Made by a program: the position numbers and the translations under genes
Assembly: GCF_000510725.1 (NCBI RefSeq)
Contig: NZ_AZNZ01000002.1
Coordinates: 434,001 to 498,000 of the forward strand
Direction: 5' to 3'
DNA from: Pseudoxanthomonas sp. J31
GTDB lineage: Bacteria; Pseudomonadota; Gammaproteobacteria; Xanthomonadales; Xanthomonadaceae
Length of the DNA: 64,000 nt
The notes under the pieces: model-generated
What the model was told of the DNA's origin: nothing
Seen by the model: only the letters and a program-made list of their open reading frames with translations
Database searches by the model: none
Part shown: piece by piece, positions 34,977-45,896 of the stretch
How the letters are laid out: the number at the start of each line of letters is the position of its first letter
Position numbering within the stretch: the first letter of the stretch is position 1

Positions 34977-35077
34977 CCTCGCCCCATGGAGTGGGGTTGA
35001 GGGCGGCGATGTCCCGGGGGCCCCGTCCGCCCCTCGTCCGTCCCTTCGGGGCCGCTTCCCCCGAGGGGAGAAGACGG
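34977..35077. repeat. GC-rich intergenic hairpins after eptA
   Basis: Two structures: CCCCATGGAGTGGGG (a 5-bp stem) right after eptA, then nested inverted arms CCCGTC...GACGGG and CCCCTCG (35030-35036) / CGAGGGG (35062-35068). No T-run follows; they resemble Xanthomonad intergenic repeats that may end transcription. Confidence 0.45.
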
Positions 35078-35154
35078 GTCCCCGCGCCGCGCCTTGCCAG
35101 TGCCATCCCGGGCCTCTAGCCTTCGCCGGTCGCACTCACGCAAAGGGACCCCTC

Positions 35155-37173
35155 GTGAACCATCGCCCCCTGCTGCTGGCCATCGCCGTGGCCGCCGGCC
35201 TGCTGTCGCTGTCGGCCTGCCGCAAGACGCCCAGCCCGGAACAGGAAAAGCCTGCCGCCCGGGCCGAGAACGGCGAGACCGCCGACCAGTTCGTCGCCCG
35301 CATCAACGCCGAGTTCAAGGCCGCCTATCCGGAGCTCACTTCCGCGCAGTGGCTGTCCTCGACCTACATCAACGACGACAGCCAGCTGGTGGCGGCCAAG
35401 GCCAACGAGCGCGCCCTGGCCCAGCTCAATGCCTGGATCGAGGAAGCGAAGAAGTTCGAGGGCCAGCCGATGTCCGACGACAGCCGGCGCGCCCTCAACC
35501 TGCTCAAGCAGGCCACCGCCATGCCCGCCCCGCGCGACCCGGAGAAGCTGGCCGAGCTGACCCGGATCGCGGCGAAGATGGAAGGCGCCTACGGCGCCGG
35601 CACCTACTGCAGCGGCGAAGGCGCGGCCAGGAAGTGCCGCCAGCTGGGCGAGCTGGAGGACGTGCTGCGATCCAGCCGCGACTACGACGCCCAGCTCGAC
35701 GCCTGGGCCGGCTGGCACTCGATCGCCCAACCGATGCGCGAGGACTACGTCCGCTTCGTCGAGCTGGTCAACGAGGGTGCCCGCGAACTGGGCTACGCCG
35801 ACACCGGCGCGATGTGGCGCAGCGGCTACGACATGGAGCCGGACGCCTTCTCCGCCGAGACCGACCGCCTGTGGGAGCAGGTGCGCCCGCTGTACGAGCA
35901 GCTGCACTGCTACACCCGCGACAAGCTGCAGCAGACCTACGGCGTGGAACGCGGCGTGGTCGGCGAGGGCCTGCTGCCGGCGCACCTGATGGGCAACATG
36001 TGGCAGCAGGACTGGGGCAACCTCTGGGACATGCTGCAGCCGTACAAGGGCGTGGGCGACCTGGACATCACCGCCGCCCTGGAGCGCCAGTACCAGCAGC
36101 TGCTCAGCGCCGCCCTGCACCGCCGCGGCCCCAGCCCCGGCCCGCGCGAGCGCTTCGAGGCCGAGCGCGAGGCACAGCTGGCCATGGCCAAGGCGATGAC
36201 CGAGCGCGCCCAGGACTTCTACGTCTCCCTGGGCATGCCCCGGCTGCCGGAGAGCTACTGGGAGAAGAGCCAGTTCATCAAGCCGCTGGACCGCGACGTG
36301 GTCTGCCACGCCAGCGCCTGGGACATGAACATGGGCGGCGCTGACGGCAAGTCGCCGGACGTGCGCACCAAGATGTGCATCAAGCCCAACGAGGAAGACT
36401 TCACCACCATCTACCACGAGCTGGGCCACATCTATTACGACCTGGCCTACAACCCGCAGCCGCCGCTGTTCCAGAACGGCGCCAACGACGGCTTCCACGA
36501 GGCCATCGGCGACACCATCGTGCTGGCGATGACGCCGAAGTACCTGGAGTCGATCGGCCTGGTCCAGGGCCAGGCGCAGAGCCACGAGGCGCTGATCAAC
36601 ACCCAGATGCGCATGGCCCTGGCCAAGGTCTCGTTCCTGCCGTTCGGGCTGATGATCGACCGCTGGCGCTGGGGCGTGTTCGACGGCTCGATCACCCCGG
36701 ACCGCTACAACCAGGCCTGGTGGGAGCTGAAGGCGCGCTACCAGGGCGTGGCCCCGGTGCAGCCGCGCGGCGAGGAGTTCTTCGACCCGGGTGCCAAGTA
36801 CCACGTGCCGGGCAATACCCCGTACACCCGCTATTTCCTGGCGCACCTGCTGCAGTTCCAGTTCTACAAGTCGCTGTGCGAGGCCGCCGGCCACACCGGC
36901 CCGCTGTACGAATGCAGCTTCCACGGCAGCGAGGCCGCCGGCGAGAAGTTCCGCGCCATGCTGGCGCGCGGCGCCAGCCAGCCGTGGCAGGCCACGCTCA
37001 AGGAGCTGACCGGCAGCGAGCGGATCGACGGCGGCGCGGTGCTGGAGTACTTCGCCCCGCTGCAGGAATGGCTGCAGCAGCAGAACCAGGGCAAGTCCTG
37101 CGGCTGGCAGGCGCCGGCGGCGCCGGCGGCGCAGGCGGCGCCCGCGGCCGCGACCCCGGCCAAGGACGCCTGA
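35155..37173 (+). CDS. M2-family (ACE-like) peptidyl-dipeptidase lipoprotein
   Basis: 672 residues starting with GTG. A signal with lipobox LSLSAC (residue Cys 22) indicates a lipid-anchored periplasmic or outer-membrane protein. The zinc site is TIYHELGHIYYDLAYNPQPP (His421, Glu422, His425), with HEAIGDT supplying Glu449. FHGSEAAGEKFRAML and NTPYTRYFLAHLLQFQFY are also typical of angiotensin-converting-enzyme relatives, including that of Xanthomonas. It releases C-terminal dipeptides from peptides. The Ala-rich tail follows residue 650. Its terminator is at 37200. Confidence 0.96.
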   Translation: MNHRPLLLAIAVAAGLLSLSACRKTPSPEQEKPAARAENGETADQFVARINAEFKAAYPELTSAQWLSSTYINDDSQLVAAKANERALAQLNAWIEEAKKFEGQPMSDDSRRALNLLKQATAMPAPRDPEKLAELTRIAAKMEGAYGAGTYCSGEGAARKCRQLGELEDVLRSSRDYDAQLDAWAGWHSIAQPMREDYVRFVELVNEGARELGYADTGAMWRSGYDMEPDAFSAETDRLWEQVRPLYEQLHCYTRDKLQQTYGVERGVVGEGLLPAHLMGNMWQQDWGNLWDMLQPYKGVGDLDITAALERQYQQLLSAALHRRGPSPGPRERFEAEREAQLAMAKAMTERAQDFYVSLGMPRLPESYWEKSQFIKPLDRDVVCHASAWDMNMGGADGKSPDVRTKMCIKPNEEDFTTIYHELGHIYYDLAYNPQPPLFQNGANDGFHEAIGDTIVLAMTPKYLESIGLVQGQAQSHEALINTQMRMALAKVSFLPFGLMIDRWRWGVFDGSITPDRYNQAWWELKARYQGVAPVQPRGEEFFDPGAKYHVPGNTPYTRYFLAHLLQFQFYKSLCEAAGHTGPLYECSFHGSEAAGEKFRAMLARGASQPWQATLKELTGSERIDGGAVLEYFAPLQEWLQQQNQGKSCGWQAPAAPAAQAAPAAATPAKDA

Positions 37174-37199
37174 GGCGGGCCGACGGAAGCTGCAAACAG

Positions 37200-37231
37200 C
37201 AAGGGCCGGCGCAAGCCGGCCCTTGCCTTTG
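37200..37231. terminator. Terminator between convergent genes
   Basis: An 11-bp stem CAAGGGCCGGC/GCCGGCCCTTG with a GCAA loop, followed by CCTTTG on the plus strand. It lies between the M2 peptidase and the leftward gene ending at 37245. Confidence 0.7.
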
Positions 37232-37244
37232 CGGCGGGCGGGAC

Positions 37245-37694
37245 TCAGTGCAGCGCCGGGCCGGAGGTATCCGGTTCCTGCCGCTCGCCCTCGTCCTCGC
37301 CATCGACCGGGCGCGCCGAGGCCATCTCCGCCTCCAGCTGCTGCTCGTGCTCCTCCGGCGACTTGCCGTTGGCCGCCGCCTCCAGCGCCGCCTCGTCGCG
37401 CAGCACGTCCGAGTACACCAGCTTCACCGGCACGCCCTGCTCCTCGTGCAGGCGCTGGGCGCGGCGCATGAGCATCAGCATCTGCGCGGCGCTGTCGCTG
37501 CTGCCGGCGATGCGCCCGTCCATGCCCAGTACCCAGACCCCGCCCTGCCGCACCACGCCGGCCAGCAGGTTGCCGTCGCGGTCGCGCAGCTCGGCATGCG
37601 GTTCGATCGGCGGGCGCCCGGCCCGGGCGCGGTTGCGCTCGCGTTCGGCCTTGCGCTTGCGCGCGTCACGGTGGGCCTTGGACTGGATGGACAT
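37245..37694 (-). CDS. Conserved hypothetical protein downstream of a Bcr/CflA exporter
   Basis: 149 residues, not assigned to a named family. The N-terminus is strongly basic (KAHRDARKRKAERERNRARA), the middle (AELRDRDGNLLAGVVRQGG, WVLGMDGRIAGSS) is beta-like, and the C-terminus is acidic and helical. No signal or membrane segment. It is the last of three leftward genes, 28 bases after the exporter's stop, so it is probably cotranscribed with it. Confidence 0.7.
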   Translation of the reverse strand: MSIQSKAHRDARKRKAERERNRARAGRPPIEPHAELRDRDGNLLAGVVRQGGVWVLGMDGRIAGSSDSAAQMLMLMRRAQRLHEEQGVPVKLVYSDVLRDEAALEAAANGKSPEEHEQQLEAEMASARPVDGEDEGERQEPDTSGPALH

Positions 37695-37722
37695 CGGGAT
37701 CTCCGGGGGAAAGGAAGGAAGG

Positions 37723-38973
37723 TCAGAGCTGCTCGCCCGGCTCGATCATCGGGCCGGAGGGCGGCGGGGAGGCAGGCGGCCGCGCGCGCCGGGCGACGCT
37801 GGACTCCCAGCGCCAGATCGCCCAGCCGCCGGCCACGAACGCGGCCATGCCCAGCGCCAGGTGCAGGCCGTGGTGGCTCAGCAGCGGCGACAGCAGGCCG
37901 GCGACCAGCGAGTTGAGCACCAGCTGGAAGAACGCCTGCAGCGAGGAGGCGGCGCCGCGCTGGCGCGGGTACATGTCCAGGATCGCCAGGGTCAGCACCG
38001 GGAACACCAGGGCCACGCCGAAGGCGAACAGGCTCATCGGCAGCACCGCCCACGGCACCGCGATCGCCGGCGCCAGCACGTTGTAGGCCACGTTGAGCGC
38101 GGCGGCGGTGGCCGAGCAGGCGAAGCCGGCGCCCACCTGCCGGCCCGGCGGCCAGCGCCCGGCCAGGCGCCCGGACAGGAACGCGCCCAGGGTCATGCCG
38201 CCGATGGTGGGGATGAACAGCCAGGCGAACTCGCGCTCGCCCAGGCCCAGCAGGTCCATCAGGAATGCCGGCGCCGAGGCGATGTACAGGAACATGCCGG
38301 CGAAGTTCAGCGCACCGGCCGCGGCCAGGCGCTGGAAACGCGGGTTGGCGCCGATCGCCGCGTAGTCGCGCAGCAGCCGCCGCGGCTGCAGCGGCAGGCG
38401 CAGTTCCGGCGGATGGGTCTCCGGCAGCCAGCGGCCCACGCTCGCCAGCAGCATCAGGCCGAACGCGGCCAGGAACCAGAAGATCAGCGGCCAGCGCCCG
38501 GCACCCAGCATCCAGCCGCCGATGATCGGCGCGATCGCCGGGGCGATGCCGAAGATCACCGAGACCTGGCTCATCAGCCGCTGCGCGTCGTCGCCCTGCA
38601 GCACGTCGCGGATCACCGCGCGGCCGACGATCAGGCCGACTCCGGCCGACAGCCCCTGCAGCGCGCGGAACGCCAGCAGCGTGGGCAGGTCGCGCGACAG
38701 CGCGCAGCCGGCCGAGGCCAGGGTGAACACCACCAGGCCGGCCAGGATCACCCGCCGCCGTCCCAGTGCGTCCGACAGCGGACCATGCACCACGCTCATC
38801 AGCGCGTAGGAGATCAGGTAGACGCTGATGGTCTGCTGGATCGCCACCTTGTCCGCGCCGAACTGCGCGGCCATCTGCGGGAAGGCCGGGAAGATGGTGT
38901 CGATCGAGAAAGGCCCGAACATCGCCAGGCCGGCCAGCAGCAGGGTCAGGGTCCGGGTACTGCGTGCGCTCAT
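37723..38973 (-). CDS. Bcr/CflA-type multidrug efflux MFS transporter
   Basis: 416 residues with twelve membrane helices. Seen are LLAGLAMFGPFSIDTIFPAF in helix 1, the MFS loop motif GPLSDALGRRRVILAG between helices 2 and 3, and RDLPTLLAFRALQGLSAGVG with the Bcr-type Gln-Gly. It is a proton-driven exporter of drugs such as bicyclomycin or chloramphenicol; the substrate is not known. Its start overlaps the stop of the upstream membrane-protein gene by 4 bases. Confidence 0.93.
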   Translation of the reverse strand: MSARSTRTLTLLLAGLAMFGPFSIDTIFPAFPQMAAQFGADKVAIQQTISVYLISYALMSVVHGPLSDALGRRRVILAGLVVFTLASAGCALSRDLPTLLAFRALQGLSAGVGLIVGRAVIRDVLQGDDAQRLMSQVSVIFGIAPAIAPIIGGWMLGAGRWPLIFWFLAAFGLMLLASVGRWLPETHPPELRLPLQPRRLLRDYAAIGANPRFQRLAAAGALNFAGMFLYIASAPAFLMDLLGLGEREFAWLFIPTIGGMTLGAFLSGRLAGRWPPGRQVGAGFACSATAAALNVAYNVLAPAIAVPWAVLPMSLFAFGVALVFPVLTLAILDMYPRQRGAASSLQAFFQLVLNSLVAGLLSPLLSHHGLHLALGMAAFVAGGWAIWRWESSVARRARPPASPPPSGPMIEPGEQL

Positions 38974-39857
38974 CGGGACGGGCCACCTTCCCGGGCCGGC
39001 TGGATCGCATCGGCGGCCGCGGGCGCAACCGCCCCGGCATCCTCGGCTTCGGCGCCGGGCGCCGCGTCCGCGGGCAGCTCGGCATCATGCGCCGGCTGCC
39101 CGCCTTCCGGCGCGCGCACCTGCTCGATCCGGGCCAGGTTGGCCACCGGGAACACTTCCACCTGCTTCGGCCCGGGCCACCACACCAGCACGTAGGCGCT
39201 GGTGGTGCCCAGCAGCCGCGCCTGCCCGGGGACCGGAGCGTCGGCCCCGGCCAGGGTCAGGCGCACCTGCGGCAGGTCCGAGCGGCCCTCCACCACCCGG
39301 TTGGCATTGAGCACGCTCCACACCAGCAGGTACTGCAGCGATAGCACCAGGCCGAACAGCACCAGCTGGGTCTCGAACGACAGCCCGGACACCAGCCAGC
39401 GCTTCCTGTCGTCCGGGAACAGGAACACCCAGCGGATCCACGGGTGGCGCGCCGCCAGCGCGCGTGCGCGCTCCGGATTGCGCGCGGCCCAGCGCACCGG
39501 GACCAGGCTGACCCGCACGAAGGCCAGCACCGCCAGCACCACCAGGAAGTAGTCCGGCCGGCGCAGGCCGATCACGAACAGGTCGGCGCCCTGCAGGTAT
39601 TCCAGGATCGGGAAGTCGAGGCGGCGGTAGAACCAGTAGTGCGACCACATGCCCATGGCCGACACCAGCGCATAGACCAGCGACACCACCAGCACCGGCT
39701 CGCGCTTGAGCAGGCGCACCAGGCGGTCGATCGCGCTGGGTGCGGCTGGCCCCATGGCACCGCCCGCGGGCGCGGTTTCCGCCGCCGCGGCTACCGCGGC
39801 CGGCTCCGGAATGGCGATGGTCGCTGCTGCAGTGGCGTGGTCCGGATCGGAGGTCAT
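38970..39857 (-). CDS. Uncharacterised polytopic membrane protein
   Basis: 295 residues from the ATG at 39857; an in-frame ATG at 39884 is an alternative and would add 9 residues. An Ala/Pro-rich N-terminal 40 residues precede about four membrane helices (around 52-70, 88-115, and two between 150-190), then a soluble C-terminal part (LLGTTSAYVLVWWPGPKQVE) that ends in an Ala/Glu/Pro tail. No family recognised. It is the first gene of the three-gene leftward unit with the exporter. Confidence 0.7.
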   Translation of the reverse strand: MTSDPDHATAAATIAIPEPAAVAAAAETAPAGGAMGPAAPSAIDRLVRLLKREPVLVVSLVYALVSAMGMWSHYWFYRRLDFPILEYLQGADLFVIGLRRPDYFLVVLAVLAFVRVSLVPVRWAARNPERARALAARHPWIRWVFLFPDDRKRWLVSGLSFETQLVLFGLVLSLQYLLVWSVLNANRVVEGRSDLPQVRLTLAGADAPVPGQARLLGTTSAYVLVWWPGPKQVEVFPVANLARIEQVRAPEGGQPAHDAELPADAAPGAEAEDAGAVAPAAADAIQPAREGGPSR

Positions 39858-39994
39858 GGGCCGCGGTCCCGAAAGGATGGCCATGGTAAGCCAAGCGCCC
39901 ATCCCCGCTGCACCCGGCGGCGCTGGCGGGCTTGCCCTGTCCGGCTGCCCCCCGGGTGCCGCCGCCCCCGGCCTGCCCGCCGCCGCGGCCACGG

Positions 39995-40000
39995 TATAAT
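39995..40000 (+). promoter_or_regulatory. -10 hexamer of the gcvP riboswitch transcript
   Basis: Perfect TATAAT in GC-rich DNA, 15 bases before the first riboswitch aptamer. The -35 is weak. Same GGTATAATCGCC context as before the tesB-like gene. Confidence 0.6.
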
Positions 40001-40014
40001 CGCCACGCTGTACC

Positions 40015-40205
40015 TGGTGGGAGAAGCCGGCCCCGGCCGGCTGCCGAAGGCGCAAACGCCCGTAATCGCTCAGGCCCGATACCACCGCCGCTGCAAACAC
40101 TCTGGAGAGACCGGCCACGCGAGAGCGCCAGCGCCGGCGCCGAAGGGGCACGAAGCACGCGACCTCGTCCGCGCGGCTTCCAAACTCTCAGGCAAAAGGA
40201 CAGAG
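40015..40205 (+). ncRNA. Tandem glycine riboswitch (gcvT motif)
   Basis: Two aptamers lie in a row. The first (about 40015-40087) has P1 arms GGTGG/CCACC, GGGAGA at the start and GCCGAAGG-CGCAAAC and GCTCAGGCCC inside. The second (about 40100-40205) has P1 arms CTCTG/CAGAG, GGAGAGACCGG, GCCGAAGGGGCACGAAGC and CTCTCAGGCAAAAGGACAG. These are the well-known conserved elements. Two aptamers separated by about 12 bases bind glycine and generally switch on glycine-cleavage genes; gcvP starts 59 bases after the second aptamer. Confidence 0.95.
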
Positions 40206-40263
40206 GGGCACCCCGCCGCGCCCGTGCGCGGCCTCCATTCCTGCCCTGTCCGGACCGCTCTCC

Positions 40264-43128
<2,865 letters not shown>

Positions 43129-43150
43129 TCCGGGCGCCCGCGTTGCCGCC

Positions 43151-43182
43151 AGAAGGCCCCGCTACGGCGGGGCCTTCTTTTT
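43151..43182 (+). terminator. Strong terminator after gcvP
   Basis: A perfect 12-bp stem AGAAGGCCCCGC/GCGGGGCCTTCT with loop TACG, followed by TTTT. It ends 10 bases from the stop of the next, leftward gene. Confidence 0.9.
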
Positions 43183-43189
43183 GCGCGGC

Positions 43190-43444
43190 TCAGTCGCGCA
43201 GCGGCAGGTCCGGATGCTCGTCGATGCTGCCGTCCTCGCGCAGGACCACGTAGCGCTTGCCGTCGCGGTCGAACAGGAACGGGATCGGCGGCTGGAACAG
43301 CGGGCGGCGCACGAAGCGCAGTTCCCAGTGGAAATGGCGCATGGTTTCCACGGTCGCCTGCTGTCCGGGGGTGAGGCCGGCGACCAGCTGCTGCGGGTCC
43401 ACGGGGGCGTTGGACCGGCGGCGCTCTTTCGGGGGGTTTGACAC
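43190..43444 (-). CDS. Small conserved hypothetical protein, 84 residues
   Basis: 84 residues from a GTG at 43444, giving VSNPPKERRRSNAPVDPQQL. A helical middle TPGQQATVETMRHFHWELRF is followed by VRRPLFQPPIPFLFDRDGKR and YVVLREDGSIDEHPDLPLRD. The well-ordered composition and clear stop support a real gene. Its family has no known function, and no signal or membrane part is seen. Confidence 0.7.
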   Translation of the reverse strand: MSNPPKERRRSNAPVDPQQLVAGLTPGQQATVETMRHFHWELRFVRRPLFQPPIPFLFDRDGKRYVVLREDGSIDEHPDLPLRD

Positions 43445-43601
43445 GACAAATCTCGAACACGGGTGGGGGAAGCCCGCGCCTGGCAGGACCGCCCGGACCT
43501 CCTTTCCGGAACGTGCCAGCCGCTGGCGGCCGCTGCCGCCACGACGCGCTGGTCTGGGGCACCTCATTTTCGCAGCTTGGGCGCCCCTGCGCCCGAACCT
43601 T

Positions 43602-43607
43602 TGACAA
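43602..43607 (+). promoter_or_regulatory. TTGACA hexamer before the beta-barrel gene
   Basis: A perfect -35-like TTGACA lies 82 bases before the ATG at 43689. No matching -10 is obvious at 17 bases, so assignment is weak. Confidence 0.25.
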
Positions 43608-43688
43608 ATTCCTGACACTGCTGGACCTGCCGGCCAAAGTGCGCGCTGCCCGGACGGGCATACCGAGAAAACCACTGGAAGGTCATAC

Positions 43689-44243
43689 ATGAAGAACATC
43701 CTGGCCCTGGCTGCGGCCCTGGCCCTTGGCACCCTGTCGACCGAGGCCCTCGCCGGCCAGCCCTTCGTCCGCGCCGAAGCCGGCAACAGCGACATCGAAG
43801 TCAGCTACGGCCGCTACTTCCGCGGCAGCGACAACGACACCGCGCTGCTGGTCGGCGGCGGCCACTGGTTCACCCCGAACCTCGCCGTCGAGGGCCACGT
43901 CGGCTCGCTGTACACCGAGTACCTGGGCCGCGACTACGACCTGGACCTGGTCACCGTCGGCGCCGGCATCGTCGCCAAGAAGCACTTCGGCCCGCAGGAA
44001 ACCGGCTTCTTCGTCGGCGCCCGCGCCGGCCTGGCGCGCGTCACCCTGCAGCTGCGCGAGGACCGCTTCGACATCGTCGACGACGAGAGCTCGACCAAGC
44101 CGTACTACGGCATCAGTGCCGGCTACGACTTCAGCCGCCGCTGGGGCCTGGGCCTGAACTACGACCGCCGCCGCGCCGAATCCAACGGCGTCAACGTGGA
44201 CGTGGACACCATCACCTTCGCCGGCGAGATCCGCTTCCGCTGA
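43689..44243 (+). CDS. Small outer-membrane beta-barrel protein
   Basis: 184 residues. A signal peptide (KNILALAAALALGTLSTEAL, cleavage after ALA near residue 22) is followed by alternating amphipathic strands of an eight-strand type barrel: FVRAEAGNSDIEVSYGRYF, LLVGGGHWFTPNLAVEGHVG, GFFVGARAGLARVTLQL. The chain ends in FAGEIRFR, not Phe, although the penultimate strand pattern fits BAM targeting. Related to OmpA/OprF-N- or Ail-like small porin families; the role is not known. Confidence 0.8.
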   Translation: MKNILALAAALALGTLSTEALAGQPFVRAEAGNSDIEVSYGRYFRGSDNDTALLVGGGHWFTPNLAVEGHVGSLYTEYLGRDYDLDLVTVGAGIVAKKHFGPQETGFFVGARAGLARVTLQLREDRFDIVDDESSTKPYYGISAGYDFSRRWGLGLNYDRRRAESNGVNVDVDTITFAGEIRFR

Positions 44244-44286
44244 GCAAGGATCGCGCGCCGCGCGGCGCGCCGGGAGCAGCCACGGG

Positions 44287-44314
44287 AAGCCCCGCGATGC
44301 GGGGCTTTCCTTTG
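44287..44314 (+). terminator. Terminator after the beta-barrel gene
   Basis: A 9-bp stem AAGCCCCGC/GCGGGGCTT with a GAT loop, followed by TCCTTTG. Confidence 0.75.
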
Positions 44315-44456
44315 CGCGGATGGCGGTGACCGGCGGGCGCATCGCCGCCGATCGCCCGGCGATGCGTTGCAACGAAGCCCGTGCATTTCACGGATGCCTT
44401 ACCCAGATGGCGTTTTCCTGTGGCCGCACGCATCGGTGCATCGCAGGAGCAAGCCA

Positions 44457-45146
44457 ATGCCACGTGGTGACAAGTCCAGCTATACCGACAAGCAGAAGCG
44501 CCAGGCCGAGCACATCGAGGACAGCGAGAAGGAGCGCGGCCGCAGCGAGGACACCGCCGAGCGCATCGCCTGGGCCACCGTCAACAAGCAGGACGGCGGC
44601 GGCAAGCAGTCCGGCTCGGGCAGGAAGTCCGGCGCGCGCAATGCAACGAAGAAATCGACGAAGAAATCCGCGGCGAAGAAGTCCGCCGGCGGCGCCAGCA
44701 AGACCGCGAAGAAGGCCACGAAGAAGACCGCAAGCAGGGGCGGCGCACGGAAGTCGACGGCGCGCAAGGCCACCAAGAAGGCAGCGAAGAAGACGACCGG
44801 CGCGCGCAAGACCACCGCCCGCAAGAGCACCGCCAGGAAGGCGACCCGCCAGACCGCCACGAAGAAGGCCGCGCGCAAGACCACGGCCCGGAAGTTGGCT
44901 CCGCGCAAGAGCGCGGCGAAGAAGGCGGCGAAGAAGACCGCCACGCGCAGGACCAGCCGCAGCCCCGCGAAGAAGGCGACGGCGAAGAAGGCCACCCGCA
45001 AGAGCACCGGCCGCGCCACGAAGAAGGCCACGAAGAAGTCCAGCGCCAGGAAGGCCACGGCCAGGACCAGCACCCGCAAATCACCCGCCCGCAAGTCGGC
45101 GGCGAAGAAATCCACGCGCCGCGCCACGAAGAAATCGAGCCGCTGA
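44457..45146 (+). CDS. Lys/Ala-rich H1-like histone-like protein
   Basis: 229 residues. The first 50 residues (MPRGDKSSYTDKQKRQAEHI, then DTAERIAWATVNKQDGGG) match a small bacterial domain often labelled plasmid-stabilisation-like. The remaining 180 residues are low-complexity Lys/Ala/Thr/Arg/Ser repeats such as TKKSAAKKSA and ARKATKKAAKK, like eukaryotic H1 tails and bacterial H1-like proteins (BpH1/AlgP). It probably binds and condenses DNA or modulates transcription. GCAGGAG lies 6 bases before the ATG. The repeats may slip in replication. Confidence 0.88.
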   Translation: MPRGDKSSYTDKQKRQAEHIEDSEKERGRSEDTAERIAWATVNKQDGGGKQSGSGRKSGARNATKKSTKKSAAKKSAGGASKTAKKATKKTASRGGARKSTARKATKKAAKKTTGARKTTARKSTARKATRQTATKKAARKTTARKLAPRKSAAKKAAKKTATRRTSRSPAKKATAKKATRKSTGRATKKATKKSSARKATARTSTRKSPARKSAAKKSTRRATKKSSR

Positions 45147-45173
45147 CCACGGGCCCCTTCGCTGCGGGCCAGG

Positions 45174-45213
45174 CCAACCCCTCCTCCCGGGGGGGGGGGG
45201 GGGGAGGGGTTGG
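45174..45213. repeat. G16 homopolymer inside a CCAACCCC/GGGGTTGG inverted repeat
   Basis: Sixteen consecutive G (45189-45204) lie between 8-bp arms CCAACCCC (45174-45181) and GGGGTTGG (45206-45213), between the convergent histone-like and GIY-YIG genes. Either a slippage-prone tract in a terminator-like repeat or an assembly artefact. Confidence 0.85.
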
Positions 45214-45269
45214 AAAGCGGGCCGGGCTCCTCGCGCCCAGCAGCCTTGCTGCTGGCCACCGCCTGCGAG

Positions 45270-45896
45270 TCACGACGCTGGCCCGCGATACCAGTCCAGG
45301 ACCGCCGGCGCCAGCCGCGGTTCCAGTCCGATACCCAGGGCAACGCACGCATCCAGCACGTCGCGCACGTGCTGCTGCGCAGGCGTGGGACCGGCCAGGC
45401 CTTCCAGCTCGTCCACCGATAGCTGCACCAGGGTCCACTCGTGCAGTCGGTCCGCGCGTTGTTGCAGCACCGCCTGTAGCCAGTCGCCCAGTCGATACGT
45501 GCGATAGCCACGCGCGCCCAGGGTCGCCACGCGCTCGGCCAGCAGCGCCGACACGCCGCGGAACCACTCGGTATGCCCGCCAGCCGGAACCCGGATCGCC
45601 AGTGGCGCCGGCGCGTTGTACCCGCCCAGTCCTGCGCGCAGCTCCAGCTCAAGGTCGCGCGCGTCACGGATGGACTCGGCCTCCACCAGCATCCCGCCTT
45701 CCAGGTCGAAGAACCCGAACCAGCGCGGGTGCAGCGCCGCGATCCGCCCCAGCGGATCGGCGGAGAAGCCGATCTTGCAGTGGTCCTCCCAGGCGCAGGG
45801 GAACACGTAGGCGAAGCAGCGGCCGTCGATCGCCAGCGCCTGCCCGGTGGGCAACGGGGAGCCGGCAGCCAGCCCGCGGACGCCGGGCGGGCTCAC
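45270..45896 (-). CDS. GIY-YIG/T5orf172-like nuclease-family protein
   Basis: 208 residues starting with GTG at 45896, whose GTGA overlaps the alkB stop. A GIY-YIG-like module is seen near residue 30: CFAYVFPCAWEDHCKIGFSA (strand, then the KIG motif), the Arg of ADPLGRIAALHP, and VPAGGHTEWFRG in place of the family's EWF motif. The C-terminal 100 residues are helical (YRTYRLGDWLQAVLQQRADR). It could cut DNA, but the catalytic set is only partly identified. By overlap it is the distal gene of the SOS mutasome operon. Confidence 0.7.
   Translation of the reverse strand: MSPPGVRGLAAGSPLPTGQALAIDGRCFAYVFPCAWEDHCKIGFSADPLGRIAALHPRWFGFFDLEGGMLVEAESIRDARDLELELRAGLGGYNAPAPLAIRVPAGGHTEWFRGVSALLAERVATLGARGYRTYRLGDWLQAVLQQRADRLHEWTLVQLSVDELEGLAGPTPAQQHVRDVLDACVALGIGLEPRLAPAVLDWYRGPAS

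Noticed and set aside
45174-45213. Phase-variable promoter for the flanking genes
   Set aside because: The tract lies between the 3' ends of convergent genes, not in front of a start, so promoter switching is unlikely.
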